DNA of 64,000 nucleotides from Flavobacteriaceae bacterium (GCA_029238515.1 JAQWFW010000010.1:25231-89230); one strand, 5' to 3'. Shown: positions 1 to 10,652, counted from the first letter of the stretch. The notes: a model not told the origin generated them from the sequence alone. Program-made: numbers and translations.

Positions 1-978
1 GCTTGTAAAAACCGATAAAGTATGACGGTCATTAATGTAATAATCTAATCCAATTTTGTAGAGATGATTTTCTACACCATTTTCAAATTTGAATGATTGA
101 CTCGAATTGTTTGAAGGTCTATTGATGTATCCTTGATTGATATTCTTAGATAGATTGTTGCTGTATGATCCATAAAGATTGACCTTCCCATTTCTATAAT
201 TAAGATCTAACCCACTATTGAATTTTGGTTTTTTCTCGTAAGAAAAACCAGCATTTATAGTTCCATTGAATCCGATCATTGTGTTTTTATGTAAAACAAT
301 ATTAAGCAAGCCACTCATCCCTTCAGCGCTGTACTTTGCTGATGGATTAGTGATGATTTCAATAGATTTGATCGCATTAGATGGGATTTGTTTGAGCAGT
401 TGAGCGGTTGGTATGTTCGACAACTTTCCATCAACCATCACGCGAACATTAGAATTTCCACGTAGACTGATATCTCCATTTTGAGGATCTACCGATACAG
501 AAGGAATTGCGACCATCAAATCAGAAGCACTTCCGCTAGCGGCCAAATCTTTACCAATGGTAATCACTTTTAGGTCAACTTTTTGTTGTATGGTGGTATT
601 TTCTGCTACGATAGTAACTTTATCTAATGCTGTGGCTTCTTCTTCTAGTTTTATTACCCCTAAATTGAGCTTTGTTTTGTTCTTCTCAACTGAAATATTT
701 TGTTCATGGGTTTTATACCCTATGAATTGTATAGAGACCTTGAAACTACCTTTAGACAAGTCATCAATATTAAATTTTCCGTCCTCAGAAGTGATGCCAC
801 TAGAAATTATATTTTCATCATTATCTGAAACAATTATATTTACATAAGTTATGGGCTCATTGGTTTTGGCATCTACTACTTGACCGCTGACGGCTCCTAG
901 TAGTGGGAGTTCAGAGTTTAAGCCCATAAGACTATTGCAGCAAAAAAGAAATGTTAGGTAACAAAAAAGTGATTTCAT
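1..978 (-). CDS. TonB-dependent receptor / outer-membrane beta-barrel family protein with N-terminal carboxypeptidase-like regulatory domain (C-terminus beyond window)
   Basis: Open minus-strand frame from ATG at 978 to the window edge, reading MKSLFCYLTFLFCCNSLMGLNSELPLLGAVSGQVVDAKTNEPITYVNI... followed by a plug-like segment (VMVDGKLSNIPTAQLLKQIPSNAIKSIEIITNPSAKYSAEGMSGLLNIVL). Not in the ORF track because it runs off the edge. Confidence 0.85.
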   Translation of the reverse strand, partial: MKSLFCYLTFLFCCNSLMGLNSELPLLGAVSGQVVDAKTNEPITYVNIIVSDNDENIISSGITSEDGKFNIDDLSKGSFKVSIQFIGYKTHEQNISVEKNKTKLNLGVIKLEEEATALDKVTIVAENTTIQQKVDLKVITIGKDLAASGSASDLMVAIPSVSVDPQNGDISLRGNSNVRVMVDGKLSNIPTAQLLKQIPSNAIKSIEIITNPSAKYSAEGMSGLLNIVLHKNTMIGFNGTINAGFSYEKKPKFNSGLDLNYRNGKVNLYGSYSNNLSKNINQGYINRPSNNSSQSFKFENGVENHLYKIGLDYYINDRHTLSVFTS

Positions 979-1052
979 GATATTTAGGTTTGGGTTTTAA
1001 GAGTAAGACTAATTTAGTGTACTTTTGTTACACGAAATTCAAAATTTATTCA

Positions 1053-1415
1053 ATGTCGAAAAAAACTTTGGTTTTAGGCGCTTCTCTAAATCCAGAACGC
1101 TATTCTTATAAAGCCATCAAAATGCTTCAAGATAAGGCGCATGAAGTCAATGCTTTAGGTCTAAAACCTGGAGAAGTTTTTGGTACAACAATCGATGTAC
1201 AACAAAGACCATATTTGGATATTCATACCGTAACTTTATATTTGAATCCGAAACGACAAGAAGCATTTTATTCATACGTCTTACAGTTGAATCCAAAACG
1301 TGTGATTTTTAATCCAGGAACAGAAAATCCTGATTTTTTCAAGCTTTTAGAACGTCAGAATATTGCATATGAGATTGCCTGTACTTTGGTGTTACTTTCT
1401 ACGGATCAGTATTAA
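1053..1415 (+). CDS. CoA-binding domain protein (YccU-like)
   Basis: [22 protein letters not shown]... Rossmann-like CoA_binding_2 signature. ORF 990-1415 trimmed to ATG at 1053. Confidence 0.75.
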   Translation: MSKKTLVLGASLNPERYSYKAIKMLQDKAHEVNALGLKPGEVFGTTIDVQQRPYLDIHTVTLYLNPKRQEAFYSYVLQLNPKRVIFNPGTENPDFFKLLERQNIAYEIACTLVLLSTDQY

Positions 1416-2849
1416 CCCCAGAAACGTAAGAACTCCGTTGAGTGGTAGTAACTCATATCCAATGACATACCCTCCCAGCTGTTCCGCAGGAATTTGCCCT
1501 AAACCATATGAAATTGTGACAGACAACAACGCTACAAGCCACACAAATTTGTCTTTTACGTTGTAAGATGTAAAAATTCCAAAAGCAAAAAGCCCCAAAA
1601 GTGGACCGTAGGTATACCCTGCCACAGTCAAAAGACTATCTATAACATTGGAGTCCAAAATATGCTTAAAAGCGATAATGACCAGAATTAAAAGCACGCT
1701 CATGCCAATATGCGTTTGTTTTCGAATTCGTTTTTTGTCCGCATCAGAATGTTGGTTGAGATCTAAAATATCGACACAAAACGAAGTTGTAAGTGAAGTC
1801 AGTGCGCTATCGGCACTGCTGTAGGCCGCCGCAATAAGTCCCAAAATAAATACTGAAGCCAAGGTCAATCCCAAATCAGAATTAAGCGCGATTTCTGGAA
1901 ATAATAAATCAGTTTTTGGATTTCCGTCCATAAGAGGCAGTGCTATACCAAAACGTTCTGCGTAGATGAATAATAAAGCGCCCAACAACAAAAACAAGAA
2001 CGTTACTAAAGTGAGTACAACACTAAACCAAAGCATATTTTTTTGGGCATCTTTCAGCGATTTACAGGTTAGATTTTTCTGCATCATATCTTGATCTAAT
2101 CCCGTCATACAAATGGTGATAAACATACCTCCAAAAAACGACTTCAAGAAATGATCTCTTGCCAAAATAGAATCTGTTTTAAAAATTGAACTGTATTGAT
2201 TTAGTTCGTCTGAAACTAAAAATTCTGAAAAACTCCAACCCAATTGATCTGTGATAAAATAAATGGAAAGAATGACGGCACAAACCATAAAAAGGGTTTG
2301 AAGCGTATCGGTCCAAACAATAGTTTTTATTCCACCTTTGTTGGTATAAATCCAGATCAAAAGAATAGATAGAATTACAGTGGCTTCAAAAGGAATATTC
2401 CATTGTTCAAAGACAAATTGTTGCAACACAATGGCCATAAGATACATACGAAAAGCAGCGCCTAAAACTCTGGAAACAAAAAAGAAAAATGCGCCAGTTT
2501 TGTGACTGACTCGCCCAAAACGCTGTTGTAGATATTCATAGATTGAGGTAAGATTTAATTTGTAATAAATGGGTAAAAGCATAAAAGCCACTACAACATA
2601 TCCCGCAATATATCCCAAACACACCTGAAAATAACTAAACTCCGAACTCTGTACCCATCCAGGAACCGAAATAAAGGTTACACCAGAGAGTGAAGCGCCA
2701 ATCATTCCAAAGGCCACCAAATACCATGGTGATTGTTTTCCAGCTTTGAAAAAATCATTATTGCTGTCGTTTTTTCCTGTAATTCTTGCGATGATGACAA
2801 GAAATACAAAATAAACTAAAGTGATCAGTAGAATGTGTTGTCCTTTCAA
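1392..2849 (-). CDS. Sodium:solute symporter (SSS family)
   Basis: 485 aa, multi-TM, SSS-type motifs ([14 protein letters not shown], [21 protein letters not shown]). Confidence 0.9.
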   Translation of the reverse strand: MKGQHILLITLVYFVFLVIIARITGKNDSNNDFFKAGKQSPWYLVAFGMIGASLSGVTFISVPGWVQSSEFSYFQVCLGYIAGYVVVAFMLLPIYYKLNLTSIYEYLQQRFGRVSHKTGAFFFFVSRVLGAAFRMYLMAIVLQQFVFEQWNIPFEATVILSILLIWIYTNKGGIKTIVWTDTLQTLFMVCAVILSIYFITDQLGWSFSEFLVSDELNQYSSIFKTDSILARDHFLKSFFGGMFITICMTGLDQDMMQKNLTCKSLKDAQKNMLWFSVVLTLVTFLFLLLGALLFIYAERFGIALPLMDGNPKTDLLFPEIALNSDLGLTLASVFILGLIAAAYSSADSALTSLTTSFCVDILDLNQHSDADKKRIRKQTHIGMSVLLILVIIAFKHILDSNVIDSLLTVAGYTYGPLLGLFAFGIFTSYNVKDKFVWLVALLSVTISYGLGQIPAEQLGGYVIGYELLPLNGVLTFLGLILIRRK

Positions 2850-3014
2850 CTTAATAAATTTATATTTGTGATGCTCAAATGTACCACGAGTCTTTGTTCA
2901 AATGTAAAATATTCTGAAACAATCTCGAGTCAAATCATTAGATTTTTCAGTTGTTTTCCCTTTAAACTCTGCTAATGAAGTGTTTAGGTCATTTTTAAAA
3001 GCATAATATAAAAC

Positions 3015-3632
3015 ATGGAATTTTCATCGAAGTTGTTGCAAAATGCGGTAAATGAGGTCGCTCAATTACCAGGCATTGGTCGCCGTACGGCACTTCGTTT
3101 GGTACTTCATCTTTTGCGTCAGCCAGAAGATCAAACAAGCCAACTCTCGAAAGCACTCACGGCGATGAGGTCCTCCATAAATTTTTGTGCTCAATGTCAC
3201 AATATTTCCGACAAAATGCTCTGTGAGATTTGTGCAAACCCCAACAGAAACCAGCAGACTATTTGTGTGGTTGAAGACATCAGAGATGTTCTGGCTATAG
3301 AAAGTACAGCGAGTTTTCGAGGTGTATATCATGTTCTTGGAGGAAAAATATCGCCTATGGATGGTATTGGCCCCTCCGATTTGAATATACAAAGTTTGGT
3401 TGATAAAGTCAATGGAGGTAAAGCGAAAGAACTTATTTTTGCCTTAAGTTCTACAATGGAAGGCGACACCACCAACTTTTATATTTACAAGCAAATTCAG
3501 AACGCCGACATCACACTGTCCACAATTGCCCGTGGAATATCTGTTGGCGACGAATTGGAATACGCCGATGAAGTCACCCTTGGGCGAAGCATTACCAACA
3601 GAGTACCTTTTGATTCATCTTTAAAATCCTAG
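3015..3632 (+). CDS. recR: Recombination mediator protein RecR
   Basis: 205 aa with helix-hairpin-helix [12 protein letters not shown]4 zinc motif ([12 protein letters not shown]) and Toprim [14 protein letters not shown]. Confidence 0.96.
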   Translation: MEFSSKLLQNAVNEVAQLPGIGRRTALRLVLHLLRQPEDQTSQLSKALTAMRSSINFCAQCHNISDKMLCEICANPNRNQQTICVVEDIRDVLAIESTASFRGVYHVLGGKISPMDGIGPSDLNIQSLVDKVNGGKAKELIFALSSTMEGDTTNFYIYKQIQNADITLSTIARGISVGDELEYADEVTLGRSITNRVPFDSSLKS

Positions 3633-3636
3633 TTTT

Positions 3637-4758
3637 TTGAAATTATCGGTTGTTATACTCAATTATAATGTGCGCTACTTTTTGGAGCTTTGCTTGCAAA
3701 GCGTACAAGTTGCGTTGAAAGACATTCCTTCCGAAATTATTGTTGTTGACAACAATTCCTCAGATGAAAGCTGTGCAATTGTTAAACTCAATTTTCCAGA
3801 TGTAAAACTCATAGAAAACAAGGATAATGTAGGTTTTTCTAAAGCTAACAATCAAGCAGTGGCGGTGGCCAAAGGCCAATATATTTGTATCCTCAATCCA
3901 GATGTCGTTGTTGCTGAAAATACATTTCATGACCTTATAAACTTTTCCAAATCCAAAGCGAAGCACGGTATTATTGGTTGTAGACTTATTGATGGCTCAG
4001 GAATTTTTCTTCCAGAAAGCAAAAGAAATTTTCCTACTATTTCTATCGCATTTCAAAAGCTGTTTGGTATTGGAAAGCACTATTATGCACATCATGTTTC
4101 CCCATTGGAAAATAAACCAGTAGATGTTCTTCCTGGTGCTTTAATGTTTTTGAAACGCTCTCTTTATGATAATTTGGGTGGGTTTGATGAGGATTTTTTT
4201 ATGTACGGCGAGGATATTGATTTGTCTTTTAGAGTTCAAAAACTTGGACTAAATAATTATTATTTAGGAACAACTACAATTATCCATTTTAAAGGAGAAA
4301 GTACTGCGAAAAACAGGATGCAATCCAAACGTTTTTTTCATGCGATGAAATTATTTTATCAAAAACATTTTAATACAAATATATTTTTGGATGCTCTAAT
4401 TAGTTTAATGACAAGTTTAGCGCCTTATTTTTCAATCTCCAATCAGTCCAAAAAACAAGCATCAAAAAGGATTGCATTTATGAAGCCCTTAAGCAATCAA
4501 AAATGGCTTGAAATCAAAGACGTCATAGCTATTGATGCTCTAGACGATTTACCTCAAAACAATCATTTTGAGGTTGTTTTTGATGCAGAAACTATAACAT
4601 TCAGTTCTATCATTAATCAAATTGATTCGACGGAAAATAAGCTTATTACGTTCAAAATACGACCAAAAAGCAGTACCTATTGTGTTGGCAGCGATTCCTC
4701 CAGGCAACGGGGAGAGGTTGTACAATTTGATAAATCTGAACCCAGAATCTACTTTTAA
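3637..4758 (+). CDS. Glycosyltransferase family 2
   Basis: LSVVILNYNVRYFLELCLQSV...VVDNNSSDES...FFMYGEDIDLSFRVQKLG; TTG start. Confidence 0.9.
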   Translation: MKLSVVILNYNVRYFLELCLQSVQVALKDIPSEIIVVDNNSSDESCAIVKLNFPDVKLIENKDNVGFSKANNQAVAVAKGQYICILNPDVVVAENTFHDLINFSKSKAKHGIIGCRLIDGSGIFLPESKRNFPTISIAFQKLFGIGKHYYAHHVSPLENKPVDVLPGALMFLKRSLYDNLGGFDEDFFMYGEDIDLSFRVQKLGLNNYYLGTTTIIHFKGESTAKNRMQSKRFFHAMKLFYQKHFNTNIFLDALISLMTSLAPYFSISNQSKKQASKRIAFMKPLSNQKWLEIKDVIAIDALDDLPQNNHFEVVFDAETITFSSIINQIDSTENKLITFKIRPKSSTYCVGSDSSRQRGEVVQFDKSEPRIYF

Positions 4759-4764
4759 AAACAA

Positions 4765-4795
4765 TTGATTATTTCGGCAATTTTCGTTAATTTTG
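4765..4795 (+). promoter_or_regulatory. Candidate Bacteroidetes-type promoter for the E2 acyltransferase gene
   Basis: TTG (4765-4767), 20 nt spacer, TAATTTTG (4788-4795), matching the TTTG/TAnnTTTG consensus; CDS starts at 4830. Confidence 0.45.
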
Positions 4796-4829
4796 CAGAA
4801 CCAAACAATCCCCATACAAAACAGATATT

Positions 4830-6173
4830 ATGGCAAAATTCGAACTCAAATTACCTAAAATGGGCGAGAGTGTTGCAGAAGCAACACTGAATTCCTGGCT
4901 CAAAGACATTGGGGACCATATAGATATAGATGAAGCCGTTGTAGAAATATCAACTGACAAAGTAGATAGTGATGTACCCAGTGAAGTTAGCGGAACACTT
5001 ATCGAAAAAAAATTTGAGGCCGATCAAGTTGTTGAAGTGGGACAAACTATTGCCATCATTGAAACAGAGGGCGGGGCACAAGACTCACCAAAATCCCCTC
5101 CTTTGAAACAAGAAATGCACACCCCAATAGAGTCCTCTCCAGAACTCCCAACAAAAAAAGTTATTGCCGATGTGCAAAACACAGTTGTCGCTGCAAAAGA
5201 TTTAATTACCCCTATCAGTTCTAATGGTGTACGATTTTACTCTCCTTTGGTAAAAAATATTGCCAAAAAGGAAGGGGTGTCTCAATCAGAGCTGGATCAG
5301 ATTGATGGGAGCGGAAAAGGGGGCAGAGTGACCAAAAATGATATGTTATCTTATTTGGAAAACCGTACAAAAAGTAGTGCTTCAGCAGAGGTTAAATCAA
5401 CAAAAAAACCAGTGTTAGCATCACCATCTAGCTCCAATCCAGTAACGCCAACTGTATCTAGTGGAGCCGATGAAATTGTAGAAATGACCCGAATGGGAAA
5501 ACTCATTTCTAAGCATATGATGAACTCTGTGCAAACCTCGGCACATGTACAATCCTTCATAGAAGTAGATGTTACTAAAATTTGGAATTGGCGCGAAAAA
5601 ATTAAAGCAAAATTCATAGAAAATACCGGAGAGAAAATCACATTTACCCCAATTTTTATGGAAGCAGTAGCCAAAGCATTAGCCATTCATCCAATGCTTA
5701 ACATCTCAGTAGACGGCGATCATATCATCAAACATAAATCCATCAATTTAGGAATGGCCACTGCACTTGCTGATGGAAACCTTATCGTGCCAGTGATCAA
5801 AAATGCAGACCAACTTAATTTGATGGGGATGACCAAACGTGTCAACGATTTGGCGGTTCGTGCTCGGAACAATCAACTCAACCCAGACGATATTCAAGAT
5901 GGAACCTATACAGTCACCAATGTTGGTGGATTTGGGAGCATCATGGGTACACCCATCATCAATCAACCACAAGTTGGTATCTTGGCACTTGGTGCCATAA
6001 GAAAAGTCCCTGCTGTGATTGAAACTAGCGAAGGAGATTTTATAGGTATACGTCAAAAAATGTTCTTATCTCACTCATATGATCACCGCGTAGTGAATGG
6101 TGCGCTTGGCGGACAATTCCTCAAAACAATAAAAGAACTATTGGAGTCTTGGGACGAAAATAGACAAGTATAG
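4830..6173 (+). CDS. Dihydrolipoamide acyltransferase (E2) of a 2-oxo acid dehydrogenase complex
   Basis: Lipoyl domain (VEISTDKVDSDVPSEVSG), E3-binding domain, catalytic domain ending SYDHRVVNGALGGQFL. Confidence 0.92.
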   Translation: MAKFELKLPKMGESVAEATLNSWLKDIGDHIDIDEAVVEISTDKVDSDVPSEVSGTLIEKKFEADQVVEVGQTIAIIETEGGAQDSPKSPPLKQEMHTPIESSPELPTKKVIADVQNTVVAAKDLITPISSNGVRFYSPLVKNIAKKEGVSQSELDQIDGSGKGGRVTKNDMLSYLENRTKSSASAEVKSTKKPVLASPSSSNPVTPTVSSGADEIVEMTRMGKLISKHMMNSVQTSAHVQSFIEVDVTKIWNWREKIKAKFIENTGEKITFTPIFMEAVAKALAIHPMLNISVDGDHIIKHKSINLGMATALADGNLIVPVIKNADQLNLMGMTKRVNDLAVRARNNQLNPDDIQDGTYTVTNVGGFGSIMGTPIINQPQVGILALGAIRKVPAVIETSEGDFIGIRQKMFLSHSYDHRVVNGALGGQFLKTIKELLESWDENRQV

Positions 6174-6177
6174 CAAC

Positions 6178-6954
6178 ATGCAATTAAACCTAAAAAAACC
6201 CATTTGTTTTTTCGATTTAGAAACCACAGGCATTAATATCACTTCAGATAGAATTGTTGAGATCTCTATTTTAAAAGTTTTCCCAAATGGAAAAGAAGAA
6301 AAAAAAACATGGCTTGTTAATCCAGAGATGCCCATACCTGCTCAAGCCACAGCTATTCATGGTATTTCCGACGAAAAAGTAGCCGAAGCACCTACTTTCA
6401 AAATGCTCGCAAAAGAAATCAATACTTGGGTAAAAGATGCAGATTTGGGAGGGTTTAACTCCAACCGTTTTGATATCCCCATTCTTGCTGAAGAAATGTT
6501 GCGTGCAGATGTAGATTTTGACATGAAAAACAGACAATCTGTTGATGTGCAAACTATTTTTCATAAAATGGAACAACGCACGCTTACAGCGGCCTACAAG
6601 TTTTATTGCGACAAGAATTTGGAAAATGCACACAGTGCAGAAGCCGATACCATTGCCACTTACGAAGTCCTTAAAGCGCAATTGGATCGGTATGAAAATT
6701 TAGAAAATGACACCTCTTTTTTAGCTGAATTTAGTACTCGTCAAAAATTTGCAGACTTTGCAGGGTTTATAAAATTTGATAAAGACGGCAATGAATGTTT
6801 TTCATTTGGAAAACATAAAGGCAAAAAAGTGACCGAAATTTTAGAAAAAGAACCTGGTTATTTTGGTTGGTTGCTTAACGCTGATTTTCCTTTGTACACC
6901 AAAAAAGTTTTAACGGCCATTAAGCTTCGTGCCTTCAATCAGAAACTGTCCTAA
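6178..6954 (+). CDS. 3'-5' exonuclease (DnaQ-like, DNA pol III epsilon type)
   Basis: FFDLETTGINITSDRIVEISILKVFPNG ExoI motif and HSAEADTIATYEVL ExoIII motif. Confidence 0.9.
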   Translation: MQLNLKKPICFFDLETTGINITSDRIVEISILKVFPNGKEEKKTWLVNPEMPIPAQATAIHGISDEKVAEAPTFKMLAKEINTWVKDADLGGFNSNRFDIPILAEEMLRADVDFDMKNRQSVDVQTIFHKMEQRTLTAAYKFYCDKNLENAHSAEADTIATYEVLKAQLDRYENLENDTSFLAEFSTRQKFADFAGFIKFDKDGNECFSFGKHKGKKVTEILEKEPGYFGWLLNADFPLYTKKVLTAIKLRAFNQKLS

Positions 6955-7566
6955 ATGAAACTGATTTGTATTGGCAGAAATTACAGCAATCACATTAAAG
7001 AGCTACAAAACGAAAAGCCCACAGAACCTGTTGTTTTTTTGAAACCAGACACTGCTATACTTTTAAATAAACAACCTTTTTTTATCCCTGATTTTTCAAA
7101 TAATGTACAACACGAAGTTGAACTACTTGTAAAAATCAACAGAGTGGGGAAGTATATTTCTGCTGAATTTGCCCACAAATATTACGATCATATTGGGCTT
7201 GGTATCGATTTTACAGCTCGTGATTTGCAACAATCACTGAAGCAAAAGGGATTACCATGGGAAAAAGCCAAAGCTTTTGATGGGTCGGCTGTTGTTGGGA
7301 AGTGGGTTTCAAAATCTAAATTTGAAAACTTAGATAATATCTCATTCAGTTTAACTCAAAATGATGTTGTTGTGCAATTGGGCAATACACAAAATATGCT
7401 CTGGAGTATAGATGAAATTATTGCATATGTCTCACAGTTTTTTACACTAAAAATTGGAGATATTATTTTCACAGGAACGCCGGCAGGAGTTGGGCCAGTT
7501 CAGATCAATGATGTTCTCACAGGATACATTGAAAACGAAGAGTTTTTTAAGGTAAAGGTTAAGTAA
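6955..7566 (+). CDS. Fumarylacetoacetate hydrolase family protein
   Basis: MKLICIGRNYSNHIKEL...EVELLVKI...GIDFTARDLQ...GDIIFTGTPAGVGPV. Confidence 0.92.
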   Translation: MKLICIGRNYSNHIKELQNEKPTEPVVFLKPDTAILLNKQPFFIPDFSNNVQHEVELLVKINRVGKYISAEFAHKYYDHIGLGIDFTARDLQQSLKQKGLPWEKAKAFDGSAVVGKWVSKSKFENLDNISFSLTQNDVVVQLGNTQNMLWSIDEIIAYVSQFFTLKIGDIIFTGTPAGVGPVQINDVLTGYIENEEFFKVKVK

Positions 7567-8808
7567 ATGAATGCTGAAATCATCACTATTGGCGACGAAA
7601 TTCTGATTGGGCAAATTGTTGATACCAATTCAGCATATATTTCAAAAGAACTCAACAAAATAGGGGTCTCTGTATTTCAAATCACTTCGGTTCAAGACGA
7701 TCGAGCACACATTTTAGACGCGCTTAAAACTGCTAAAAAGCACGCCAATATAGTCATTCTTACAGGTGGATTAGGACCAACCAAAGACGATATAACAAAA
7801 ACCACTTTGGTAGAATATTTCAATGACACTTTGGTGCGAAATGCAGAAGTGGTTGCCCACATCAAACATATTTGGAAAACGTACATCAAGCAGCCCTTAC
7901 TTCAGGTCAACTTAGATCAGGCATTAGTCCCTTCAAAAGCTAAAGTTTTGATGAATCAGTCAGGGTCTGCGCCAGGGATGTGGATGGAGAAAGACAAAAC
8001 AATTTTTATTTCTCTTCCTGGAGTTCCTTTTGAAATGAAAGCGCTGATGCAAAACGAAGTTCTTCCAAAACTTTCAGCACAATTTGATCTTCCCTTTATT
8101 TTGCACAAAACTTTGCTAACTTATGGTCTGGGTGAGAGTGTTATCGCCGATCGAATTTCGGACTGGGAAAACAACCTTCCAGAATCTGTAAAATTGGCTT
8201 ATTTACCAAATTTGGGTCGTGTCCGTTTAAGATTATCTTCAAAAGGATATAATAAGTCAGAGGTCATGGATTTAATTAATGCGCAAATTGACAAGTTGAT
8301 TCCCCAAATCAGCGATATTTTTGTAGGGTTTGAAGAAGACTCCTCTATGGAGCAAATCATTGGAAATCAACTCATTAAAATTGAAAAAACTTTAGCTGTA
8401 GCCGAAAGTTGTACCGGAGGTCGAATTGGTGCTCAATTTACTGCGAACCCTGGTGCTTCTCGCTATTTTAAAGGGGGTGTGATTGCCTATGATACCAAAA
8501 TAAAAACTGAGGTTTTGGGTGTCAGTGATGTGCTTATTGATCGTCATTCTGTAGTGAGTTTGGAGGTGGCCAAAGCTATGGCTCTTGGAGTTCAAAAACT
8601 TTTTGGTTCCGATTATGCTGTTGCCACCACAGGAAATGCAGGTCCAGATAAAGGCGATTCTGACGCTGATGTGGGGACGGTTTGCATTGCAATTGCAACG
8701 CCAAATAATGTTTTTGCACAGCAATTCACATTTGGTAAGCACCGTGAACGCATCACAACAAAAGCGGTACATATGGCCTTTACATTATTGCAAAAAGAAA
8801 TTTTTTAA
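7567..8808 (+). CDS. cinA: CinA family nicotinamide-nucleotide amidase / competence-damage inducible protein
   Basis: MNAEIITIGDEILIGQIVDTNSAYIS...LTGGLGPTKDD...AESCTGGRIG...ATTGNAGPD. Confidence 0.94.
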   Translation: MNAEIITIGDEILIGQIVDTNSAYISKELNKIGVSVFQITSVQDDRAHILDALKTAKKHANIVILTGGLGPTKDDITKTTLVEYFNDTLVRNAEVVAHIKHIWKTYIKQPLLQVNLDQALVPSKAKVLMNQSGSAPGMWMEKDKTIFISLPGVPFEMKALMQNEVLPKLSAQFDLPFILHKTLLTYGLGESVIADRISDWENNLPESVKLAYLPNLGRVRLRLSSKGYNKSEVMDLINAQIDKLIPQISDIFVGFEEDSSMEQIIGNQLIKIEKTLAVAESCTGGRIGAQFTANPGASRYFKGGVIAYDTKIKTEVLGVSDVLIDRHSVVSLEVAKAMALGVQKLFGSDYAVATTGNAGPDKGDSDADVGTVCIAIATPNNVFAQQFTFGKHRERITTKAVHMAFTLLQKEIF

Positions 8809-8824
8809 AATTGACTTCATAAAA

Positions 8825-8855
8825 TTTGTGAACTTACAAAGAATTCGTATTTTTG
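8825..8855 (+). promoter_or_regulatory. Bacteroidetes-type promoter of the rpmB-rpmG operon
   Basis: TTTG (8825-8828), exactly 19 nt, TATTTTTG (8848-8855); matches TTTG-N19-TAnnTTTG; rpmB ATG at 8896. Confidence 0.75.
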
Positions 8856-8895
8856 CACCTCGTTTTGAAACAACAAAACAAATAAATTAAAGATC

Positions 8896-9132
8896 ATGTC
8901 AAAAATTTGTGAACTTACAGGAAAAAAAGCGATGGTTGGAAATAACGTTTCCTTCTCTTTGAACAGAACAAAACGCAAATTCAACGCAAATTTGGTAAAA
9001 AAGCGTTTTTACCTTCCTGAAGAAGATAAGTGGATAACGCTAAAAGTTTCTACATCTGCATTGAAAACCATAAATAAAATTGGTATTACTGCAGCAATTA
9101 AAGAAGCAAAATCAAAAGGGTTTCTAAAATAA
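8896..9132 (+). CDS. rpmB: 50S ribosomal protein L28
   Basis: [33 protein letters not shown]. Confidence 0.97.
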   Translation: MSKICELTGKKAMVGNNVSFSLNRTKRKFNANLVKKRFYLPEEDKWITLKVSTSALKTINKIGITAAIKEAKSKGFLK

Positions 9133-9153
9133 TACAGCTAACAGAAAAGCATC

Positions 9154-9336
9154 ATGGCAAAGAAAGGAAATAGAGTTCAAGTAATTTTGGAATGTACCGA
9201 GCACAAAGCTTCAGGTCAGCCAGGAACTTCTCGATACATCACCACGAAGAACAAAAAGAATACACCAGACCGCATGGAGATTAAAAAATTCAATCCCATC
9301 CTCAAGCGCATGACGGTGCATAAAGAAATTAAATAA
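9154..9336 (+). CDS. rpmG: 50S ribosomal protein L33
   Basis: [48 protein letters not shown]. Confidence 0.97.
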   Translation: MAKKGNRVQVILECTEHKASGQPGTSRYITTKNKKNTPDRMEIKKFNPILKRMTVHKEIK

Positions 9337-9383
9337 TTTAGGAGGTTTTAGATCACTACAACCACCAAGCTAATACTTGAATC

Positions 9384-9536
9384 ATGGCAAAGAAATCAGT
9401 AGCATCATTACAAACAGGATCAAAACGTTTGACAAAAGCAATCAAAATGGTCAAGTCCCCAAAAACTGGAGCATACACTTTTGTTGAATCTATAATGTCA
9501 CCAGAAAAAGTAAATGACTTCTTAAACAAGAAGTAA
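9384..9536 (+). CDS. DUF4295 family small basic protein
   Basis: 50-aa ORF MAKKSVASLQTGSKRLTKAIKMVKSPKTGAYTFVESIMSPEKVNDFLNKK directly after rpmG; absent from the supplied ORF track (below its length cutoff). Confidence 0.9.
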   Translation: MAKKSVASLQTGSKRLTKAIKMVKSPKTGAYTFVESIMSPEKVNDFLNKK

Positions 9537-9555
9537 TTTTTTTAAAATATAACAT

Positions 9556-9594
9556 CTGAAAGCTGCTTTTATCCAAAGCGGCTTTTATTTTTTT
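9556..9594 (+). terminator. Rho-independent terminator after rpmB-rpmG-DUF4295
   Basis: AAAGCTGCTTT-TATCC-AAAGCGGCTTT stem (one G.U in RNA) followed by TATTTTTTT. Confidence 0.75.
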
Positions 9595-9637
9595 AGTACC
9601 TTGCAAAAGGTCCAAAAATGATAAATAAACAGCCGTC

Positions 9638-10591
9638 ATGAGTTTTTTTAAAAAGATATTTTCTTCCGAAAAAAAAGCCACCCTAGATAAGGGCTTAGAA
9701 AAATCTAAATCCAGTTTTTTTGACAAATTAGGGAAAGCTGTTGCAGGAAAATCTAAAGTTGATGATAGTGTTTTGGACAACTTGGAGGAAGTTCTTGTGA
9801 CCAGTGATGTTGGGGTCAATACAACCCTAAAAATCATCGAACGTATCGAGGAACGTGTTTCACGAGATAAATATCTTGGAACCGAAGAATTAAATTTGAT
9901 TTTAAGAGAAGAAATTGCCGCTTTACTTTCCGAGACCAATTCAGGCGATGCGACGGACTTTTCAATAGCCAATAATCAAAAACCTCATGTCATCATGGTT
10001 GTTGGGGTCAATGGTGCAGGAAAAACCACAACCATTGGAAAATTAGCCCATCAGTTCAAACAACAAGATTTAAAAGTCGTATTAGGTGCAGCCGATACAT
10101 TCCGAGCAGCAGCTATTGATCAATTGCAAGTATGGGCCGATAGGGTAGATATTCCTATTGTAAAGCAAAATATGGGTAGCGACCCCGCTTCAGTGGCGTT
10201 TGACACTCTACAGAGTGCGGTGAGTTCCGATGCTGATGTGGTTATTATCGATACTGCTGGTCGTTTACACAACAAAGTTAATCTCATGAATGAGTTGACA
10301 AAAATTAAGCGTGTCATGCAAAAAGTAGTACCCAATGCACCGCACGAAATTCTTTTGGTAATCGACGGCTCTACAGGTCAAAATGCATTTGAACAAGCAA
10401 AGCAATTTACAGCAGCTACAGAAGTCAATGCTTTAGCCGTTACTAAATTGGACGGAACTGCCAAAGGCGGTGTTGTTATTGGGATTAGCGATCAATTTCA
10501 GGTGCCTGTCAAATACATTGGCGTAGGTGAAGGTATCGATAATCTTCAAGTGTTCAATAAGTTTGAATTTGTTGACTCCTTTTTTAAATAA
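9638..10591 (+). CDS. ftsY: Signal recognition particle receptor FtsY
   Basis: NG domain: VVGVNGAGKTTTIGKLA, DTFRAAAIDQLQVWADR, DTAGRLHNKVNLMNEL, TKLDGTAKGGVV. Confidence 0.97.
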   Translation: MSFFKKIFSSEKKATLDKGLEKSKSSFFDKLGKAVAGKSKVDDSVLDNLEEVLVTSDVGVNTTLKIIERIEERVSRDKYLGTEELNLILREEIAALLSETNSGDATDFSIANNQKPHVIMVVGVNGAGKTTTIGKLAHQFKQQDLKVVLGAADTFRAAAIDQLQVWADRVDIPIVKQNMGSDPASVAFDTLQSAVSSDADVVIIDTAGRLHNKVNLMNELTKIKRVMQKVVPNAPHEILLVIDGSTGQNAFEQAKQFTAATEVNALAVTKLDGTAKGGVVIGISDQFQVPVKYIGVGEGIDNLQVFNKFEFVDSFFK

Positions 10592-10652
10592 TCTAGCAAA
10601 ATGCTTTTAACGTACATTATTCATCACTGACCAATTACAACTAAAACTTTTA

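Noticed and set aside
1363-1566. Small plus-strand ORF overlapping the SSS symporter gene
   Set aside because: Antisense to a well-supported CDS with no recognisable protein features; treated as spurious, as are the many other short antisense ORFs in the track (e.g. 3066-3392, 8392-8772, 36523-36768, 61549-61815).
8585-8890. 101-aa plus-strand ORF overlapping the 3' end of cinA
   Set aside because: Out of frame with cinA and runs through the rpmB promoter; low-complexity sequence, no homology signal.
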